DNA of 64,000 bases from Marinomonas rhizomae (GCF_024397855.1 NZ_CP073343.1:1240001-1304000); one strand, 5' to 3'; counted from the stretch's first letter, positions 21,078-31,661 are shown. Translations and numbers: made by a program. The notes: generated from the letters alone by a model not told the origin.

Positions 21078-22295
21078 ATGAGTTTTGATGTAGCGGCTAT
21101 CCGCGAGCAATTTCCGATTTTAAAACGCGTCATTGATGGTAATCCACTTGTTTATCTCGATAATGCAGCGACAACGCAAAAGCCACAGTGTGTAATTGAT
21201 GCTTTGGTTGATTATTACTCGACATGCAATTCCAATGTGCATCGTGGTGCCCATCGTCTTGCGGACGAGGCAACACGTCGCTTTGAAGATGCACGAGATA
21301 TTGTCAAAGACTTTATCAATGCGCCGAAACGTGAAGAAGTGATTTGGACAACTGGCACTACCGAGGCGATTAATATAGTCGCCAATGGTTTGGGGTCTTT
21401 GCTGTCGCCGGGTGATGAAGTTATCGCGACTGGAATGGACCATCACGCCAATCTCGTTACTTGGCAGCAAGCCTGCAAAGCGTCAGGCGCCACTTTAAGA
21501 ACGATTCCCGTTACAGATGCTGGTGAGTTAGATCAAGCGGCTTATGATGCCATGCTGAACGAGCATACAAAGTTTGTGGCTTTTCCGCATGTTTCTAATG
21601 CGTTAGGTACCGTGAATCCCATTAAAGAAATGACGGCTAAAGCGAAAAAAGTCGGAGCTTGGGTGCTAGTAGATGGTGCCCAAGGGGCTGCTCATGGTCA
21701 TGTTGATGTACAAGACATCGGCTGTGACTTTTATGCCTTTTCAGGGCATAAAATCTACGGACCAATGGGTGTCGGAGTGTTGTGGGGTAAAGAATCAGTA
21801 TTGTCGACTTGGCCTGTATGGCGCACTGGCGGCGAGATGATTTCCACCGTAACTTTGCAGGATGCTACTTGGAACGTATTGCCTTATCGTTTTGAGGCAG
21901 GTACGCCCAATGTGGGTGATGCCATTGCCATGGGTGAAGCTGTTCGCTGGTTTAGTGCCTTGGATCAAGAAGCGGTTGCTGCCCACGAAAAGGCTTTATT
22001 GGATCGAGCAACAGCGCTGGCTGAAGAGTTTGACGGTTTAACTATTATTGGTACAGCCAAGGAAAAAATTGGCGTACTAAGCTTTGTGATGGATCAAGGG
22101 CATCCCGCTGATATCGGTTTTTTATTGGATCGTCAGGGGATTGCTGTTCGTACTGGTGACCATTGTGCCCAGCCTTTGATGGCGCGTTTTAATGTTCCTG
22201 GTACCGCGCGAGCATCGTTCGCGATTTATAATACATTAGAAGAAGTTGACGCTTTGTTTGTTGCACTGAAAAAAGTGCGAACAATGCTGGCTTAG
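21078..22295 (+). CDS. sufS: cysteine desulfurase SufS
   Basis: A 405-residue PLP enzyme that takes sulfur from cysteine as an enzyme-bound persulfide. The group II signature is clear: the PLP lysine in FSGHKIYGP, and the catalytic cysteine in VRTGDHCAQP, a short loop characteristic of SufS rather than IscS. Its activator SufE is encoded a little further along the operon. TAGGAGG near its 3' end is the ribosome site for the next gene. Confidence 0.97.
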   Translation: MSFDVAAIREQFPILKRVIDGNPLVYLDNAATTQKPQCVIDALVDYYSTCNSNVHRGAHRLADEATRRFEDARDIVKDFINAPKREEVIWTTGTTEAINIVANGLGSLLSPGDEVIATGMDHHANLVTWQQACKASGATLRTIPVTDAGELDQAAYDAMLNEHTKFVAFPHVSNALGTVNPIKEMTAKAKKVGAWVLVDGAQGAAHGHVDVQDIGCDFYAFSGHKIYGPMGVGVLWGKESVLSTWPVWRTGGEMISTVTLQDATWNVLPYRFEAGTPNVGDAIAMGEAVRWFSALDQEAVAAHEKALLDRATALAEEFDGLTIIGTAKEKIGVLSFVMDQGHPADIGFLLDRQGIAVRTGDHCAQPLMARFNVPGTARASFAIYNTLEEVDALFVALKKVRTMLA

Positions 22296-22304
22296 GAGGT
22301 TTCA

Positions 22305-22655
22305 ATGACAGTAACAACGTTTGATCCTGTCTCTAGCGTGTCTTTAACCGCTTCTGCGCAGAAATATTTTGCCTCAAAATTGACAAAGCAGCCAGGCAAG
22401 CTGATTCGGCTAAGTACCAAAGAGAGCGGTTGTACCGGTTTCTCCTATGTGCTGGATATTGTTGATGCCGCTTTGGAAAGTGATATGGTTTTGGATTTCG
22501 GCAATGTCACCCTTGCGGTCGATTCGCATTCGACTTCCATGCTGAAAGGCACTGAGATTGACTTGGTACGCGAAGGCGTTAACGAAGTTGTGAAGTTTAA
22601 AAACCCTAACGTTGTAGCCGAATGTGGCTGTGGCGAAAGCTTTAGTGTGAGTTAA
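22305..22655 (+). CDS. sufA: A-type Fe-S carrier protein SufA/IscA-like
   Basis: A 116-residue HesB/IscA-family protein that carries clusters to apoproteins. The three conserved cysteines are present: ESGCTGFSY and, near the C-terminus, ECGCGES. It starts 10 bases after sufS, behind a strong AGGAGG site. Location in the suf operon favours SufA, although sequence alone would not separate it from IscA or ErpA. Confidence 0.92.
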   Translation: MTVTTFDPVSSVSLTASAQKYFASKLTKQPGKLIRLSTKESGCTGFSYVLDIVDAALESDMVLDFGNVTLAVDSHSTSMLKGTEIDLVREGVNEVVKFKNPNVVAECGCGESFSVS

Positions 22656-22659
22656 CTTC

Positions 22660-23190
22660 ATGCAAAAAATGGTAGTAACACAACGCCCTTGTCCAGCTCG
22701 ACGAGTGCCAAGCGGTGAACCAGTTAGTATTCATGAGGGTCAGTTTATTACGATTAATCAGAGCTTGGGCGGTAATTACACCGTTACGTGGCAAGGTAAT
22801 ATGCTGCGCATAGATGGAACCGATGCTGAAGCGATTGGTCAGCAACCTGAGGTTTTAGATTTTGAGGATCTCGGTACCGGGGAAATCAGTAAGGATCAGG
22901 TTTGGCAGGCATTGGATACCATCTACGATCCGGAGATTCCTATTAGCTTGGTGTCCTTAGGTTTGGTATATAAAGTGACACTTGACCAAGAGGCTAAGTC
23001 TGTTTTGATTGATATGACGTTGACTGCACCAGGTTGTGGAATGGGACCTGTTTTGGTTGGTGATGTTAAGTATCGAGTGGCGAAAGTGCCAAATGTTGAC
23101 TCAGTGAAAGTCGATTTGGTATTTGATCCACCTTGGTCGCGAGAAATGATGAGTGAAGAAGCTCAATTGGAAGCGGGTCTTTTCTTTTAG
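22660..23190 (+). CDS. sufT: SufT-type (DUF59/MIP18) Fe-S maturation protein
   Basis: A 176-residue protein. The region from about residue 80 is the MIP18/DUF59 domain with DTIYDPEIPISLVSLGLVY and the TAPGCGMG cysteine motif. The N-terminal 75 residues are the extension typical of proteins named SufT. SufT homologues help mature Fe-S proteins, especially when demand is high. It begins 4 bases after sufA, so it is clearly in the operon. Confidence 0.9.
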   Translation: MQKMVVTQRPCPARRVPSGEPVSIHEGQFITINQSLGGNYTVTWQGNMLRIDGTDAEAIGQQPEVLDFEDLGTGEISKDQVWQALDTIYDPEIPISLVSLGLVYKVTLDQEAKSVLIDMTLTAPGCGMGPVLVGDVKYRVAKVPNVDSVKVDLVFDPPWSREMMSEEAQLEAGLFF

Positions 23191-23307
23191 CCGCTTTCTT
23201 TTGATAGCTTCGGTCATTCATTAAAATCGAATACAATATGAAACGGCCTTGGTGCTTAGCCAATGCCGTTTTTGTTTTAATAGGCACAGTGCAAAAAGAG
23301 GGTAGTC

Positions 23308-23733
23308 ATGGCTTTACCTAGTACGGAAGACATCGTAGACGATCTGTCGTTTTTTGACGATTGGGAAGATAAGTACAAGTACATCATTGATTTGGGTAAA
23401 TCTTTGCCTGCATTTGATGATGCGTGGCGCACGCCTGAGCGTATGGTGAAAGGCTGCCAGAGCAGTGTTTGGATTCAGCCGGGCAGTGAGCAAGATGCAA
23501 TAAAAGGCGAAGTGCTGACTTTTGCGGTAGACAGTGATGCCATCATTGTTCGTGGTTTACTTGGCTTGGTGTTAGCAGCATTGGATCATAAAACACCACA
23601 GGAAATTTTAGATTTCGATATCACGGAGTATTTCGAAGAGCTGGATCTTGAGAGGCACTTGAGTCCGACTCGTGGTAATGGTCTGCGTTCTATTGTGGGT
23701 CGCATAAAAGGCATCGCACAGGCTGCCGCTTAA
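23308..23733 (+). CDS. sufE: cysteine desulfurase sulfur acceptor SufE
   Basis: A 141-residue SufE-family protein that accepts persulfide from SufS and passes it to SufB. The acceptor cysteine is in MVKGCQSSVWI, and the ARG-type C-terminal segment LSPTRGNGLRSIVGRIK is present. It lies 117 bases after sufT and 52 bases before the second desulfurase gene. Confidence 0.95.
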   Translation: MALPSTEDIVDDLSFFDDWEDKYKYIIDLGKSLPAFDDAWRTPERMVKGCQSSVWIQPGSEQDAIKGEVLTFAVDSDAIIVRGLLGLVLAALDHKTPQEILDFDITEYFEELDLERHLSPTRGNGLRSIVGRIKGIAQAAA

Positions 23734-23785
23734 CTTTTTTTAATTGTAAAAAAGCAGTCGTTTAATTTTTATTGGAGAGCGTTAA

Positions 23786-24940
23786 ATGAACACCCCGGTT
23801 TACCTAGATAATTCTGCTACCACGCCAGTTGACCCAAGAGTGGCTGAAAAAATGATGGCGTGTTTAACGCAGGACGGAAACTTTGGAAACCCGGCTTCGC
23901 GTTCGCATCTTTTTGGCTGGCGTGCGGAAGAAGCGGTAGAAGAGGCTAGATTGCAGGTGGCAAGTTTAATTAAAGCAGACTCTCGTGAGATTGTTTGGAC
24001 ATCCGGTGCGACAGAAGCAAACAACTTGGCGTTGAAAGGTGTTGCTCATGCTTATCGTCAAAAAGGCCGCCATATTATTACGTCGATGATTGAGCACAAG
24101 GCGGTTTTGGACCCTTGTAAACAGCTTGAAAAAGAAGGCTTTGAAGTGACTTATTTGCAACCAGATTCCCATGGGGTGATTTCACCAAATCAGGTTGCAG
24201 AAGCACTTCGTGAAGATACAATTTTAGTGTCTTTGATGCATGGTAATAATGAACTTGGTGTGCTGACGGATATTGCTGCGATTGGTGAATTAACGCGATC
24301 GCATGGTGTGTTTTTTCACGTGGATGCTGCGCAAACTACCGGCAAAGTTGAGATTGACGTTAATGCTATGAAAGTAGATTTGATGTCGCTTACGGCTCAT
24401 AAAACCTATGGTCCAAAAGGGATTGGTGCTTTGTTTGTAAGACGCTCGCCAAAAGTGAAGCTAGAGGCGCAAATTCATGGTGGTGGTCATGAGCGTGGTA
24501 TGCGTTCTGGTACTTTGGCAACACATCAAATTGTCGGTATGGGCGAAGCGTTTCGTTTGGCTGGTGAAGAAATGGAGCGAGATTGTGCCCGCATCAAAGC
24601 CTTGCGTGAACGTTTGTGGTCCTCTTTAACTGAGCTATCAGGTGTGCACCTGAATGGTGATGCTGATAACCGCGTTGCCGGCGTGTTGAATGTTGGTTTC
24701 TCTGGCGTGGATGGGGAAGTGTTATTGATGTCTTTGAGTGACATTGCTGTCTCATCTGGATCGGCATGTACATCAGCAAGCTTGGAGCCGTCCTATGTGT
24801 TGCGAACCATTGGTTTGGCCGATGATTTAGCGCACAGTTCCTTGCGTCTTTCCGTAGGACGATTTACCACGGAAGAAGAGGTGGATTTTGCGGCTGAGAC
24901 GATTAAAAATGCAGTGGGACGTCTTAGATCTGTGGCTTAG
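23786..24940 (+). CDS. iscS: IscS-like cysteine desulfurase (NifS/IscS group)
   Basis: A 384-residue PLP-dependent group I cysteine desulfurase. It has the PLP lysine in [13 protein letters not shown] and the long catalytic-cysteine loop [15 protein letters not shown], which is IscS-like and clearly different from the SufS gene earlier in the operon. E. coli IscS is about 20 residues longer. No iscU, hscB, hscA or fdx is in the window. It may supply sulfur for tRNA thiolation and other needs as well as clusters. It seems to be the remaining enzyme of a former isc operon (inference from position next to ndk/rlmN). Confidence 0.92.
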   Translation: MNTPVYLDNSATTPVDPRVAEKMMACLTQDGNFGNPASRSHLFGWRAEEAVEEARLQVASLIKADSREIVWTSGATEANNLALKGVAHAYRQKGRHIITSMIEHKAVLDPCKQLEKEGFEVTYLQPDSHGVISPNQVAEALREDTILVSLMHGNNELGVLTDIAAIGELTRSHGVFFHVDAAQTTGKVEIDVNAMKVDLMSLTAHKTYGPKGIGALFVRRSPKVKLEAQIHGGGHERGMRSGTLATHQIVGMGEAFRLAGEEMERDCARIKALRERLWSSLTELSGVHLNGDADNRVAGVLNVGFSGVDGEVLLMSLSDIAVSSGSACTSASLEPSYVLRTIGLADDLAHSSLRLSVGRFTTEEEVDFAAETIKNAVGRLRSVA

Positions 24941-25017
24941 AGGTAAGAATTTGTACTTTTATTGATGTTTGAATAAATAATGTTCGTTTGATCATACAAT
25001 TTTAATGAATTGCTGCG

Positions 25018-25023
25018 TATAAT
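25018..25023 (+). promoter_or_regulatory. ndk promoter -10 box
   Basis: A perfect TATAAT at 25018-25023 lies 74 bases before the ndk ATG. The -35 region near 24995 (TACAAT) is weak. It supports separate transcription of ndk from the suf operon. Confidence 0.55.
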
Positions 25024-25096
25024 ACGCGCGCTGAACTTTTAAGTCCCGGGCCATGCAAAAGGCATCGCCCCTTTAAATTTAATTTGGAGTTATACC

Positions 25097-25504
25097 ATGG
25101 CGTTAGAACGCACTCTATCAATCATCAAGCCAGATGCTGTTGCTAAAAACGTAATCGGCGAAATCTACACTCGTTTTGAGCGTGCTGGTTTTAAAATCGT
25201 TGAAGCTAAAATGATTCAACTAGACGACGAATTGGCTGGCGGTTTTTACGCTGAGCACAAAGAGCGTCCTTTCTACAAAGATTTGGTTGCTTTCATGACG
25301 TCTGGTCCTGTTGTTGTTTCTGTTCTTGAAGGTGAAGGCGCTGTTCTTCGTCACCGTGAACTTATGGGCGCAACTAACCCTAAAGAAGCGACTGCTGGTA
25401 CTTTGCGTGCAGATTACGCAACGTCTATCGATGCAAATGCTGTTCATGGTTCTGATTCTGTTGAATCTGCAACTCGTGAAATTGCTTACTTCTTCGGTAA
25501 GTAA
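25097..25504 (+). CDS. ndk: nucleoside diphosphate kinase
   Basis: A 135-residue enzyme that balances nucleoside triphosphate pools by phosphate transfer through a histidine. The N-terminal [12 protein letters not shown] and the segment [13 protein letters not shown], just after the active-site region, are characteristic. It ends at FFGK, about seven residues shorter than E. coli Ndk, a common short form. It has its own -10 box upstream and two tandem terminators downstream, so it is monocistronic. It opens the conserved ndk-rlmN-pilW-rodZ-ispG-hisS order. Confidence 0.97.
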   Translation: MALERTLSIIKPDAVAKNVIGEIYTRFERAGFKIVEAKMIQLDDELAGGFYAEHKERPFYKDLVAFMTSGPVVVSVLEGEGAVLRHRELMGATNPKEATAGTLRADYATSIDANAVHGSDSVESATREIAYFFGK

Positions 25505-25540
25505 TTGACAGCTAGGACCTTTATGTCCGATCTGTTTTAA

Positions 25541-25566
25541 AAAAGCGGGCGTGAGCCCGCTTTTTT
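25541..25566 (+). terminator. ndk terminator T1
   Basis: GCGGGC (25545-25550), loop GTGA, GCCCGC (25555-25560), then TTTTTT. A compact strong intrinsic terminator. Confidence 0.93.
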
Positions 25567-25572
25567 ACAGAG

Positions 25573-25608
25573 GCTTCTGAAAAGACTTTTCTTTTCAGAG
25601 GCTTTTTT
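25573..25608 (+). terminator. ndk terminator T2
   Basis: GCTTCTGAAAAG (25573-25584) pairs with CTTTTCAGAGGC (25591-25602) with one G-U pair, followed by six T. It backs up T1 only seven bases downstream. Confidence 0.85.
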
Positions 25609-25649
25609 CGTTTACACTTAATGCTAACTACAGCAAGCGACATAGAATT

Positions 25650-26765
25650 ATGACTGACATCAAAAAAGTAAACCTGTTGGGTTTATCTCCTGACAAACTG
25701 ATTGAGTTCTTTGAATCCATTGGCGAAAAGAAATTTCGCGCAACACAAGTGATCAAATGGATCCATCAAAAGGGAGCAGAAAGCTTTGACGAAATGACCG
25801 ATGTCAGCAAGGCGTTGCGAGCAAAATTAGAGCAAATTTGTGAGATTCGTGGGCCAGAAGTGGTTTCTCAGAATATCTCCAGTGATGGTACGCGAAAGTG
25901 GATTATTCGCACTGACGGTGGCAAAAACGATTGCGTGGAAACGGTTTTGATTCCAGATGGTGATCGAGCGACTTTGTGTGTTTCTTCGCAAGTGGGATGT
26001 TCTTTAGATTGCAGCTTTTGTTCAACGGGTAAGCAGGGTTTTAACCGTAATTTAACGCCAGCTGAAATTATAGGGCAGGTTTGGATTGCGATTAAGTCGT
26101 TTGGCCCTATGGATCCGAATGGTCCTCGTCGTGTTACTAACGTGGTGATGATGGGCATGGGTGAGCCTTTGATGAATTTCGAGCCTGTTGTTGATTCTAT
26201 GATTCTTATGATGCACGACCATGCGTACGGCTTGTCTAAGCGCCGTGTAACCTTGAGTACTTCAGGTGTTGTGCCTAAAATTTATGAATTGGTAAAACGT
26301 ACCGATGTATCTTTGGCTATTTCATTGCATGCGCCAAACGACGCTTTGCGTAACGAGCTTGTACCCATTAATAAAAAATATCCGATTGCGGAGTTAATTG
26401 AATCTTGCCAGCACTACTTGGCAAATTTACCGGATAAGCGCCATATTACGATTGAATACACATTGATGTCTGGTGTGAATGATAACGAAGAGCAGGCCCA
26501 TGAATTGGCTGAGCTTCTTAAGGTATTGGAATGTAAAATCAACTTGATTCCATTTAACCCCTTCCCACATTCGGGTTATGAGAAACCATCGAATAATCGT
26601 ACTCGTCGCTTCCAGAAAATCCTAGCGGATGCTGGGTATACTGTGACAGTCCGAACGACCCGTGGTGATGATATTGATGCGGCTTGTGGTCAATTGGTTG
26701 GAGACTTCCATGATAAAACTCGCCGTAGTCAGAAGTATATTGAATTACGAGAAGTGAAAAGCTAA
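25650..26765 (+). CDS. rlmN: dual-specificity rRNA/tRNA adenine-C2 methyltransferase RlmN
   Basis: A 371-residue radical SAM enzyme that makes 2-methyladenosine at A2503 of 23S rRNA and A37 of some tRNAs. The cluster motif is [12 protein letters not shown] (CxxxCxxC), and the C-terminal AACGQL contains the cysteine used in the covalent intermediate. The other methyl-carrying cysteine is expected earlier in the same chain. It depends on Fe-S supply. The pilW gene follows 41 bases later. Confidence 0.97.
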   Translation: MTDIKKVNLLGLSPDKLIEFFESIGEKKFRATQVIKWIHQKGAESFDEMTDVSKALRAKLEQICEIRGPEVVSQNISSDGTRKWIIRTDGGKNDCVETVLIPDGDRATLCVSSQVGCSLDCSFCSTGKQGFNRNLTPAEIIGQVWIAIKSFGPMDPNGPRRVTNVVMMGMGEPLMNFEPVVDSMILMMHDHAYGLSKRRVTLSTSGVVPKIYELVKRTDVSLAISLHAPNDALRNELVPINKKYPIAELIESCQHYLANLPDKRHITIEYTLMSGVNDNEEQAHELAELLKVLECKINLIPFNPFPHSGYEKPSNNRTRRFQKILADAGYTVTVRTTRGDDIDAACGQLVGDFHDKTRRSQKYIELREVKS

Positions 26766-26806
26766 CGTATTTTTTCAAAAATAATGTATATGACAAGGAT
26801 GTCTGT

Positions 26807-27532
26807 ATGCGCTTGTGGTTACTGCCTTTTTTATTGTATTGCGTGCTTTGCTCATCTTGTGCTTACCAGGCCGTTTATCCAGAACCGCCTCCTATTTCCG
26901 AGCCTAAAAAACTGTCAATTGTTCAAGCTCATCTTTTGTTAGGGCAGTGGGGGGTGGCAAAAAAGCAACTTGACCAAGTTGACGAATCATACCAAGGGCG
27001 TGATTATTGGCGACTGCTCAGTTTGTATTGGCTGAGTGTTGAAGATTACAGTGAAGCGCTTTTGGTCCATGAAAAAGCTCTGCAGAAGTTTCCTTATGAT
27101 GACTTTGTATGGAATAACTATGGGGTTCTTTTAGGACTAAAAAAACGATGGGACGAGGCTTGTGTTGCTTTTGAAAAAGCAGACAGTAAAGGCTTGGCAG
27201 CGCGCCAATCAGTGCAAATTAATCTTTCCAGATGCGCTCTACGCCAGAAACAAGTAAGTTTGGCTGGAATCTATCTAAAACAAGCAAAAGAAATTGCGGA
27301 TTTACCTCTGATTGGTTTGATGACAGAGCTCAATCTTGTTTTAATACAAGGTAACAATGACAAAGCTCGCTTAATTTTTAATAATATCCAGGCTGATAAA
27401 CAAAATGCTCGAGGAACGGTGCATTTTGATGAGTACAACTGTCTGTCGCGGCATTTAATTGCACGCGAAACTGACCCTACATTGTCCTCATTTGCGAGTG
27501 ATTTTACATGCCTAAATGGCTCAAGGTATTGA
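26807..27532 (+). CDS. pilW: type IV pilus biogenesis TPR lipoprotein PilW/PilF-like
   Basis: A 241-residue lipoprotein with a signal peptide ending in the lipobox-like LCSSC (Cys about 19). TPR-like helices follow (WGVAKKQLDQ..., YSEALLVHEKALQKFPYDDFVWNNYGVLL). PilW/PilF helps the PilQ secretin assemble in the outer membrane. Similarity is looser than for its neighbours, but position between rlmN and rodZ is where pilW/pilF is found in pseudomonads and relatives. Its stop codon lies one base before the chosen rodZ start. Confidence 0.8.
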   Translation: MRLWLLPFLLYCVLCSSCAYQAVYPEPPPISEPKKLSIVQAHLLLGQWGVAKKQLDQVDESYQGRDYWRLLSLYWLSVEDYSEALLVHEKALQKFPYDDFVWNNYGVLLGLKKRWDEACVAFEKADSKGLAARQSVQINLSRCALRQKQVSLAGIYLKQAKEIADLPLIGLMTELNLVLIQGNNDKARLIFNNIQADKQNARGTVHFDEYNCLSRHLIARETDPTLSSFASDFTCLNGSRY

Positions 27533-27533
27533 C

Positions 27534-28550
27534 ATGACAACTGAATTTCAAACGGATGCTTCTGTAAGTAAAGCGAATATGGACACCATTAATATCGGTA
27601 ATCGGTTAAAGGCAAAAAGGTTAGAGTTAGAGTTTGATGAAAGGTATGTTGCTACCGAGCTAAAAATCCCAATTGATCAAGTGCGAGCGCTTGAAGCAAA
27701 CAATTTTAGTTATTTCCGCTCCGTTACCTTTGCTCGTGGTTTTCTGAAAAGCTATTGCCGTTTACTAGGAATTGATCCATCTGAAATCTTAAATGCTTTT
27801 GATGCGGAAAGAGCTGATGCTGAAACAACAATTAAGCCAGTTGATAAAGTTAATAAGCAATCTCATTTAGGTGACCCAATTGTTATCTTTATTTCTGTGG
27901 TGATTATTGCTGTTTTGGTCTTTTTGGTATTCTGGTGGCCTTCTCAAACAAACAATACTCCAATGTCTAATGATTCTCAGAATGGAGATAAGGTTGAGCA
28001 AACAGCTGGAAGCGAAGATGATGTAAGGATATCTAAAGAGCCTATAATAGACGAGCCAAATGACTCTATAGCTGTTGAGGATAAGATTGATGCTCAGTTA
28101 AACCAAATTCCAAAAGCAACTTCTGAACAAAAAACGGAAGTAAAAAGCTCACAAGGTCAGCAAGAAGTTGATGAAAGTAATGTTGTATCGGGGCTTTCTG
28201 AAGAAACAATGGAAATTTTGGAAGAGGCTGGCGTAAAACCAGAGGATGTCATTAGAGCCAATGCTGAAGCTCCTGCTGAGCTTGCAGCTGCGCCCAAATT
28301 ACCTTCTTACTCTGATGAAGTAGAAATGACTTTTGATGCGGATTGCTGGACGGAAGTGAGAGATTCCTCAGGAAAAATTTTATTTTCTGGGGTGAAGTCT
28401 GCGAATAGTACATTATCTCTAAATGGCAAGGCACCTTACCGCGTTGTATTAGGCTACGCGAAGGGTGTTTCATCTTTGAAATACAAAGGTGAAGAATTCG
28501 ATTTTTCTTCTTTTACACGTAAAGATTTGGCTCGATTTGAGCTCAAGTAG
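27534..28550 (+). CDS. rodZ: cytoskeletal protein RodZ
   Basis: A 338-residue bitopic membrane protein that links MreB filaments to the cell-wall machinery. The N-terminus has a Xre-type helix-turn-helix (about 20-85, [12 protein letters not shown]...[15 protein letters not shown]). One membrane helix follows at about 115-135, then an acidic, Q/E-rich periplasmic linker and a C-terminal DUF4115 beta domain ([12 protein letters not shown]...). The ATG at 27534 has AAGG upstream; a start six codons earlier would overlap pilW and lacks a ribosome site. IspG follows after 8 bases. Confidence 0.92.
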   Translation: MTTEFQTDASVSKANMDTINIGNRLKAKRLELEFDERYVATELKIPIDQVRALEANNFSYFRSVTFARGFLKSYCRLLGIDPSEILNAFDAERADAETTIKPVDKVNKQSHLGDPIVIFISVVIIAVLVFLVFWWPSQTNNTPMSNDSQNGDKVEQTAGSEDDVRISKEPIIDEPNDSIAVEDKIDAQLNQIPKATSEQKTEVKSSQGQQEVDESNVVSGLSEETMEILEEAGVKPEDVIRANAEAPAELAAAPKLPSYSDEVEMTFDADCWTEVRDSSGKILFSGVKSANSTLSLNGKAPYRVVLGYAKGVSSLKYKGEEFDFSSFTRKDLARFELK

Positions 28551-28558
28551 AGACTCCT

Positions 28559-29671
28559 ATGCATTTTGAATCACCTATTAAACGCCGCCATTCTCGTCAA
28601 ATTATGGTTGGGAATGTGCCGGTTGGCGGTGGTGCGCCAATCAGTGTTCAAAGTATGACGAACACGGAAACTTGTGATGTTGACGCGACTGTGGCTCAGA
28701 TCCGTGCTATTGCCGAGGCGGGAGCAGATATTGTTCGTGTATCAATACCATCGATGGATGCGGCCGAAGCATTTAAAAAAATACGCGAAGCGGTTTCTAT
28801 TCCATTAGTCGCTGATATTCACTTTGATTATAAAATTGCTTTGAAAGTGGCTGAGTATGGTGTCGATTGCCTGCGAATTAATCCAGGTAATATCGGTAAT
28901 AAAGATCGTATTCGTGCCGTGGTAGATTGTGCCCGCGATAAAAATATTCCTATTCGTATTGGGGTCAATGCTGGCTCTTTAGAAAAAGATTTGCAAAAAA
29001 AATACGGAGAGCCAACGCCTGATGCGTTGGTGGAATCAGCTTTTAGACAAATCCAATACTTTGATGAGTTAGACTTTCATGAGTACAAGCTGAGCCTTAA
29101 AGCGTCTGATATTTTCATGACGGTTGAAGCCTACCGAAAAATTGCCAGTCAAATAGATAATCCGTTGCATTTGGGGATTACTGAAGCGGGCGGTTTGCGT
29201 TCTGGAACAGTAAAATCTTCTATTGGTCTTGGTTTGCTGTTAATGGACGGTATTGGCGATACGCTACGTGTTTCATTGGCGGCTGATCCTGTGCAAGAAA
29301 TTAAAGTCGGTTGGGATATGTTGCGCAGTTTGAAGTTGCGTAATCGAGGCATTAATTTTATTGCTTGTCCAAGCTGCTCCCGTCAGAATTTTGATGTCAT
29401 TAAAACGATGAATCAGTTAGAAGAGCGTCTTGATGATATTACTATTCCAATGGATGTTGCTGTTATTGGCTGTGTGGTAAATGGGCCAGGCGAAGCAAAA
29501 GAAGCGGACATTGGTCTTGCTGGTGGTTCGCCGAATAACTTGATTTATCAAGATGGCAAGCCGGACAGTAAAACGAAAAATGAAACGCTTGTTGATGATT
29601 TAGAAAAAATGATTCGTAAAAAGGCTCTCCTAAAAGAACAGGAATTGGCCAATATCATTGTAAAAAATTAA
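28559..29671 (+). CDS. ispG: 4-hydroxy-3-methylbut-2-enyl diphosphate synthase IspG
   Basis: A 370-residue Fe-S enzyme of the MEP isoprenoid pathway that converts the cyclic diphosphate to HMBPP. The TIM-barrel N-terminus begins [20 protein letters not shown]. The 4Fe-4S cysteines are in IACPSCSRQ and in [18 protein letters not shown]. Length matches E. coli. It is 9 bases upstream of hisS, within the rodZ-ispG-hisS-yfgM-bamB run. Confidence 0.97.
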   Translation: MHFESPIKRRHSRQIMVGNVPVGGGAPISVQSMTNTETCDVDATVAQIRAIAEAGADIVRVSIPSMDAAEAFKKIREAVSIPLVADIHFDYKIALKVAEYGVDCLRINPGNIGNKDRIRAVVDCARDKNIPIRIGVNAGSLEKDLQKKYGEPTPDALVESAFRQIQYFDELDFHEYKLSLKASDIFMTVEAYRKIASQIDNPLHLGITEAGGLRSGTVKSSIGLGLLLMDGIGDTLRVSLAADPVQEIKVGWDMLRSLKLRNRGINFIACPSCSRQNFDVIKTMNQLEERLDDITIPMDVAVIGCVVNGPGEAKEADIGLAGGSPNNLIYQDGKPDSKTKNETLVDDLEKMIRKKALLKEQELANIIVKN

Positions 29672-29680
29672 GGATCCATT

Positions 29681-30955
29681 GTGGCTCGTAAAATTCAAGC
29701 GATCAGGGGAATGAACGACATTCTGCCTGACCAATCTTCTGTTTGGTTATATCTAGAAAAAACAGTAGCAGATGTTGTTAAGTCTTATGGATATCAGCAA
29801 ATTCGTTTTCCCATTGTGGAAAATACGGATTTGTTCAAGCGCGGTGTTGGTGAGACAACGGATATTGTTGAAAAAGAGATGTATACCTTTGATGATCGTA
29901 ATGGCGAATCTTTGACTTTACGCCCTGAAGGTACTGCGAGCTGTGTTCGTGCAGCGGATCAAGCTGGTTTGTTATTTAATCAAACTCAGCGTTTGTGGTA
30001 CACGGGACCTATGTTTCGTTATGAGCGTCCCCAAAAAGGTCGTTATCGTCAATTTCATCAGATAGGTGTGGAGTCCTTTGGTATGGGGTCTGCAGATATC
30101 GATGCTGAGTTGATTATCTTGTCTGCCCGCCTATGGCAAAAACTTGGTCTGCTAGAGCATGTTGAGCTGCAGCTAAATACGATTGGTTTAGCCTCTGAAC
30201 GCGAAAACTACAAAGCGGCTTTAGTTGATTATTTGACAGAGTTTAAAGATCAACTAGACGAAGACAGTCAGCGCCGTCTAGAAACAAATCCACTAAGAAT
30301 CTTGGACTCTAAAGATGAGTCGACCCAAGCGGTGTTAAAAGATGCACCTAATTTAGAAGATTTTATCGGTGAAGAATCTCAAGCCCATTTTGATTTTTTG
30401 CAGGCTATTCTGAAGGCCAATGGCATTCCGTATGTCATCAATCGTCGTTTAGTGCGTGGTTTGGATTATTACGGCAAAACGGTTTTTGAATGGGTAACAA
30501 CGCATTTGGGATCGCAAGCAACCGTGTGCGCTGGCGGCCGTTACGATGGCTTGGTTGAGCAATTGGGAGGGAAATTTACTCCCGCTGTTGGTTTCGCAAT
30601 GGGGATTGAGCGTTTAGTGCTTTTGCTTGAAACATTAAACCTAATTCCTGAAGCTGCAACATTCTCTACTGATGTGTTTGTTATCAGTATGGGGGATGAT
30701 GCAGAGCTTACTTCTTTTGTCCTAGCCGAGAAGTTGCGTGAAGAAAATTCAAATTTGGTTGTTTTACGTCACTGTGGCGGTGGAAACTTTAAGAATCAAA
30801 TGAGAAAAGCCGACCGGTCAGAGGCTCGTTTCACGATTATCTTAGGGCAAAATGAAGTAGATAATGGTATTTGTCAGATAAAAGATATGTCAACGGGTGA
30901 GCAACAATCTCAACCGCTTGATGATGTTGCTGCTTATATTTGCGCCAAGTTGTAA
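29681..30955 (+). CDS. hisS: histidyl-tRNA synthetase
   Basis: A 424-residue class II synthetase that charges tRNA-His. Visible are the N-terminal IRGMNDILP, motif 2 [19 protein letters not shown], the histidine-specific [23 protein letters not shown], motif 3 [13 protein letters not shown], and a C-terminal anticodon-binding domain. The start is GTG, preceded by AAGGATC. A 9-bp hairpin lies in the gap to yfgM. Confidence 0.97.
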   Translation: MARKIQAIRGMNDILPDQSSVWLYLEKTVADVVKSYGYQQIRFPIVENTDLFKRGVGETTDIVEKEMYTFDDRNGESLTLRPEGTASCVRAADQAGLLFNQTQRLWYTGPMFRYERPQKGRYRQFHQIGVESFGMGSADIDAELIILSARLWQKLGLLEHVELQLNTIGLASERENYKAALVDYLTEFKDQLDEDSQRRLETNPLRILDSKDESTQAVLKDAPNLEDFIGEESQAHFDFLQAILKANGIPYVINRRLVRGLDYYGKTVFEWVTTHLGSQATVCAGGRYDGLVEQLGGKFTPAVGFAMGIERLVLLLETLNLIPEAATFSTDVFVISMGDDAELTSFVLAEKLREENSNLVVLRHCGGGNFKNQMRKADRSEARFTIILGQNEVDNGICQIKDMSTGEQQSQPLDDVAAYICAKL

Positions 30956-30969
30956 TTTGATTTAATGGA

Positions 30970-30998
30970 GTACTGCCATATAAATGATTTGGCAGTAC
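30970..30998 (+). other. hairpin in the hisS-yfgM gap
   Basis: GTACTGCCA (30970-30978) pairs perfectly with TGGCAGTAC (30990-30998) around an 11-base loop. No T-run follows, so it is more likely an mRNA processing or stabilising hairpin than a terminator. Confidence 0.6.
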
Positions 30999-31017
30999 CT
31001 TGCATGAGGAAGAAAAA

Positions 31018-31659
31018 GTGTCTGAATTAAAGACTGAAGAAGAGCAAATCGAAGCGTTTAAATCTTGGTGGAAAAAGAACGGCATGATGTTGGTGGTTGC
31101 TGTTGCTGTTGCCGTCGGTGGATATTTCGGCTGGCAGGCATGGAAAACCAATCAAGCTAACTACATTAGCGAAGCATCAGCATTATATCAAAACTTGGTT
31201 CAGGCCTCTGCTGATTTAAGTGATGAGAATAACCAAAAAACGGTAACCTTTATCGCTAAGCAACTTGCTGAGGATTATGGTGATACGGGTTATGCAATGT
31301 TCGGTCAATTGTTTTTAGCTCGAGTGGATGCTGAAAATGGTAAATACGATGAGGCAATTAAAGCCTTAGAAGATGCAATCGCCAAAACTCAAGATGTGTC
31401 TTTTATTGCTATTGCAAACTTACGTGTTGCACGTTTAATGCTTCAGAAACAAGATTATGCTGGTGCAATGACACGTGCTGAGCAAGTATCTGAAGAAGAG
31501 TTTGTTGCACAGAAGCAAGAGCTCATTGGTGATATCTTAATTGCCCAAGGTAAACGTGATGATGCGCGTGTCGCTTATCAAAAGGCAAGTGAGTCATTGG
31601 GCGTAGGTGTGAATCATCCATTGCTTGATATAAAGCTTAAAGATTTGGTGAAAGGCTAA
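31018..31659 (+). CDS. yfgM: YfgM family ancillary Sec translocon subunit
   Basis: A 213-residue bitopic protein. A short acidic cytoplasmic segment is followed by the membrane helix MLVVAVAVAVGGYFGWQAW (about 18-40) and periplasmic TPR-like repeats. In E. coli YfgM associates with SecYEG and periplasmic chaperones. The GTG at 31018 has GAGGAAG five bases upstream; a TTG six codons earlier is possible but less likely. It is adjacent to bamB (2 bases apart), the common gammaproteobacterial arrangement. Confidence 0.92.
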   Translation: MSELKTEEEQIEAFKSWWKKNGMMLVVAVAVAVGGYFGWQAWKTNQANYISEASALYQNLVQASADLSDENNQKTVTFIAKQLAEDYGDTGYAMFGQLFLARVDAENGKYDEAIKALEDAIAKTQDVSFIAIANLRVARLMLQKQDYAGAMTRAEQVSEEEFVAQKQELIGDILIAQGKRDDARVAYQKASESLGVGVNHPLLDIKLKDLVKG

Positions 31660-31661
31660 TT

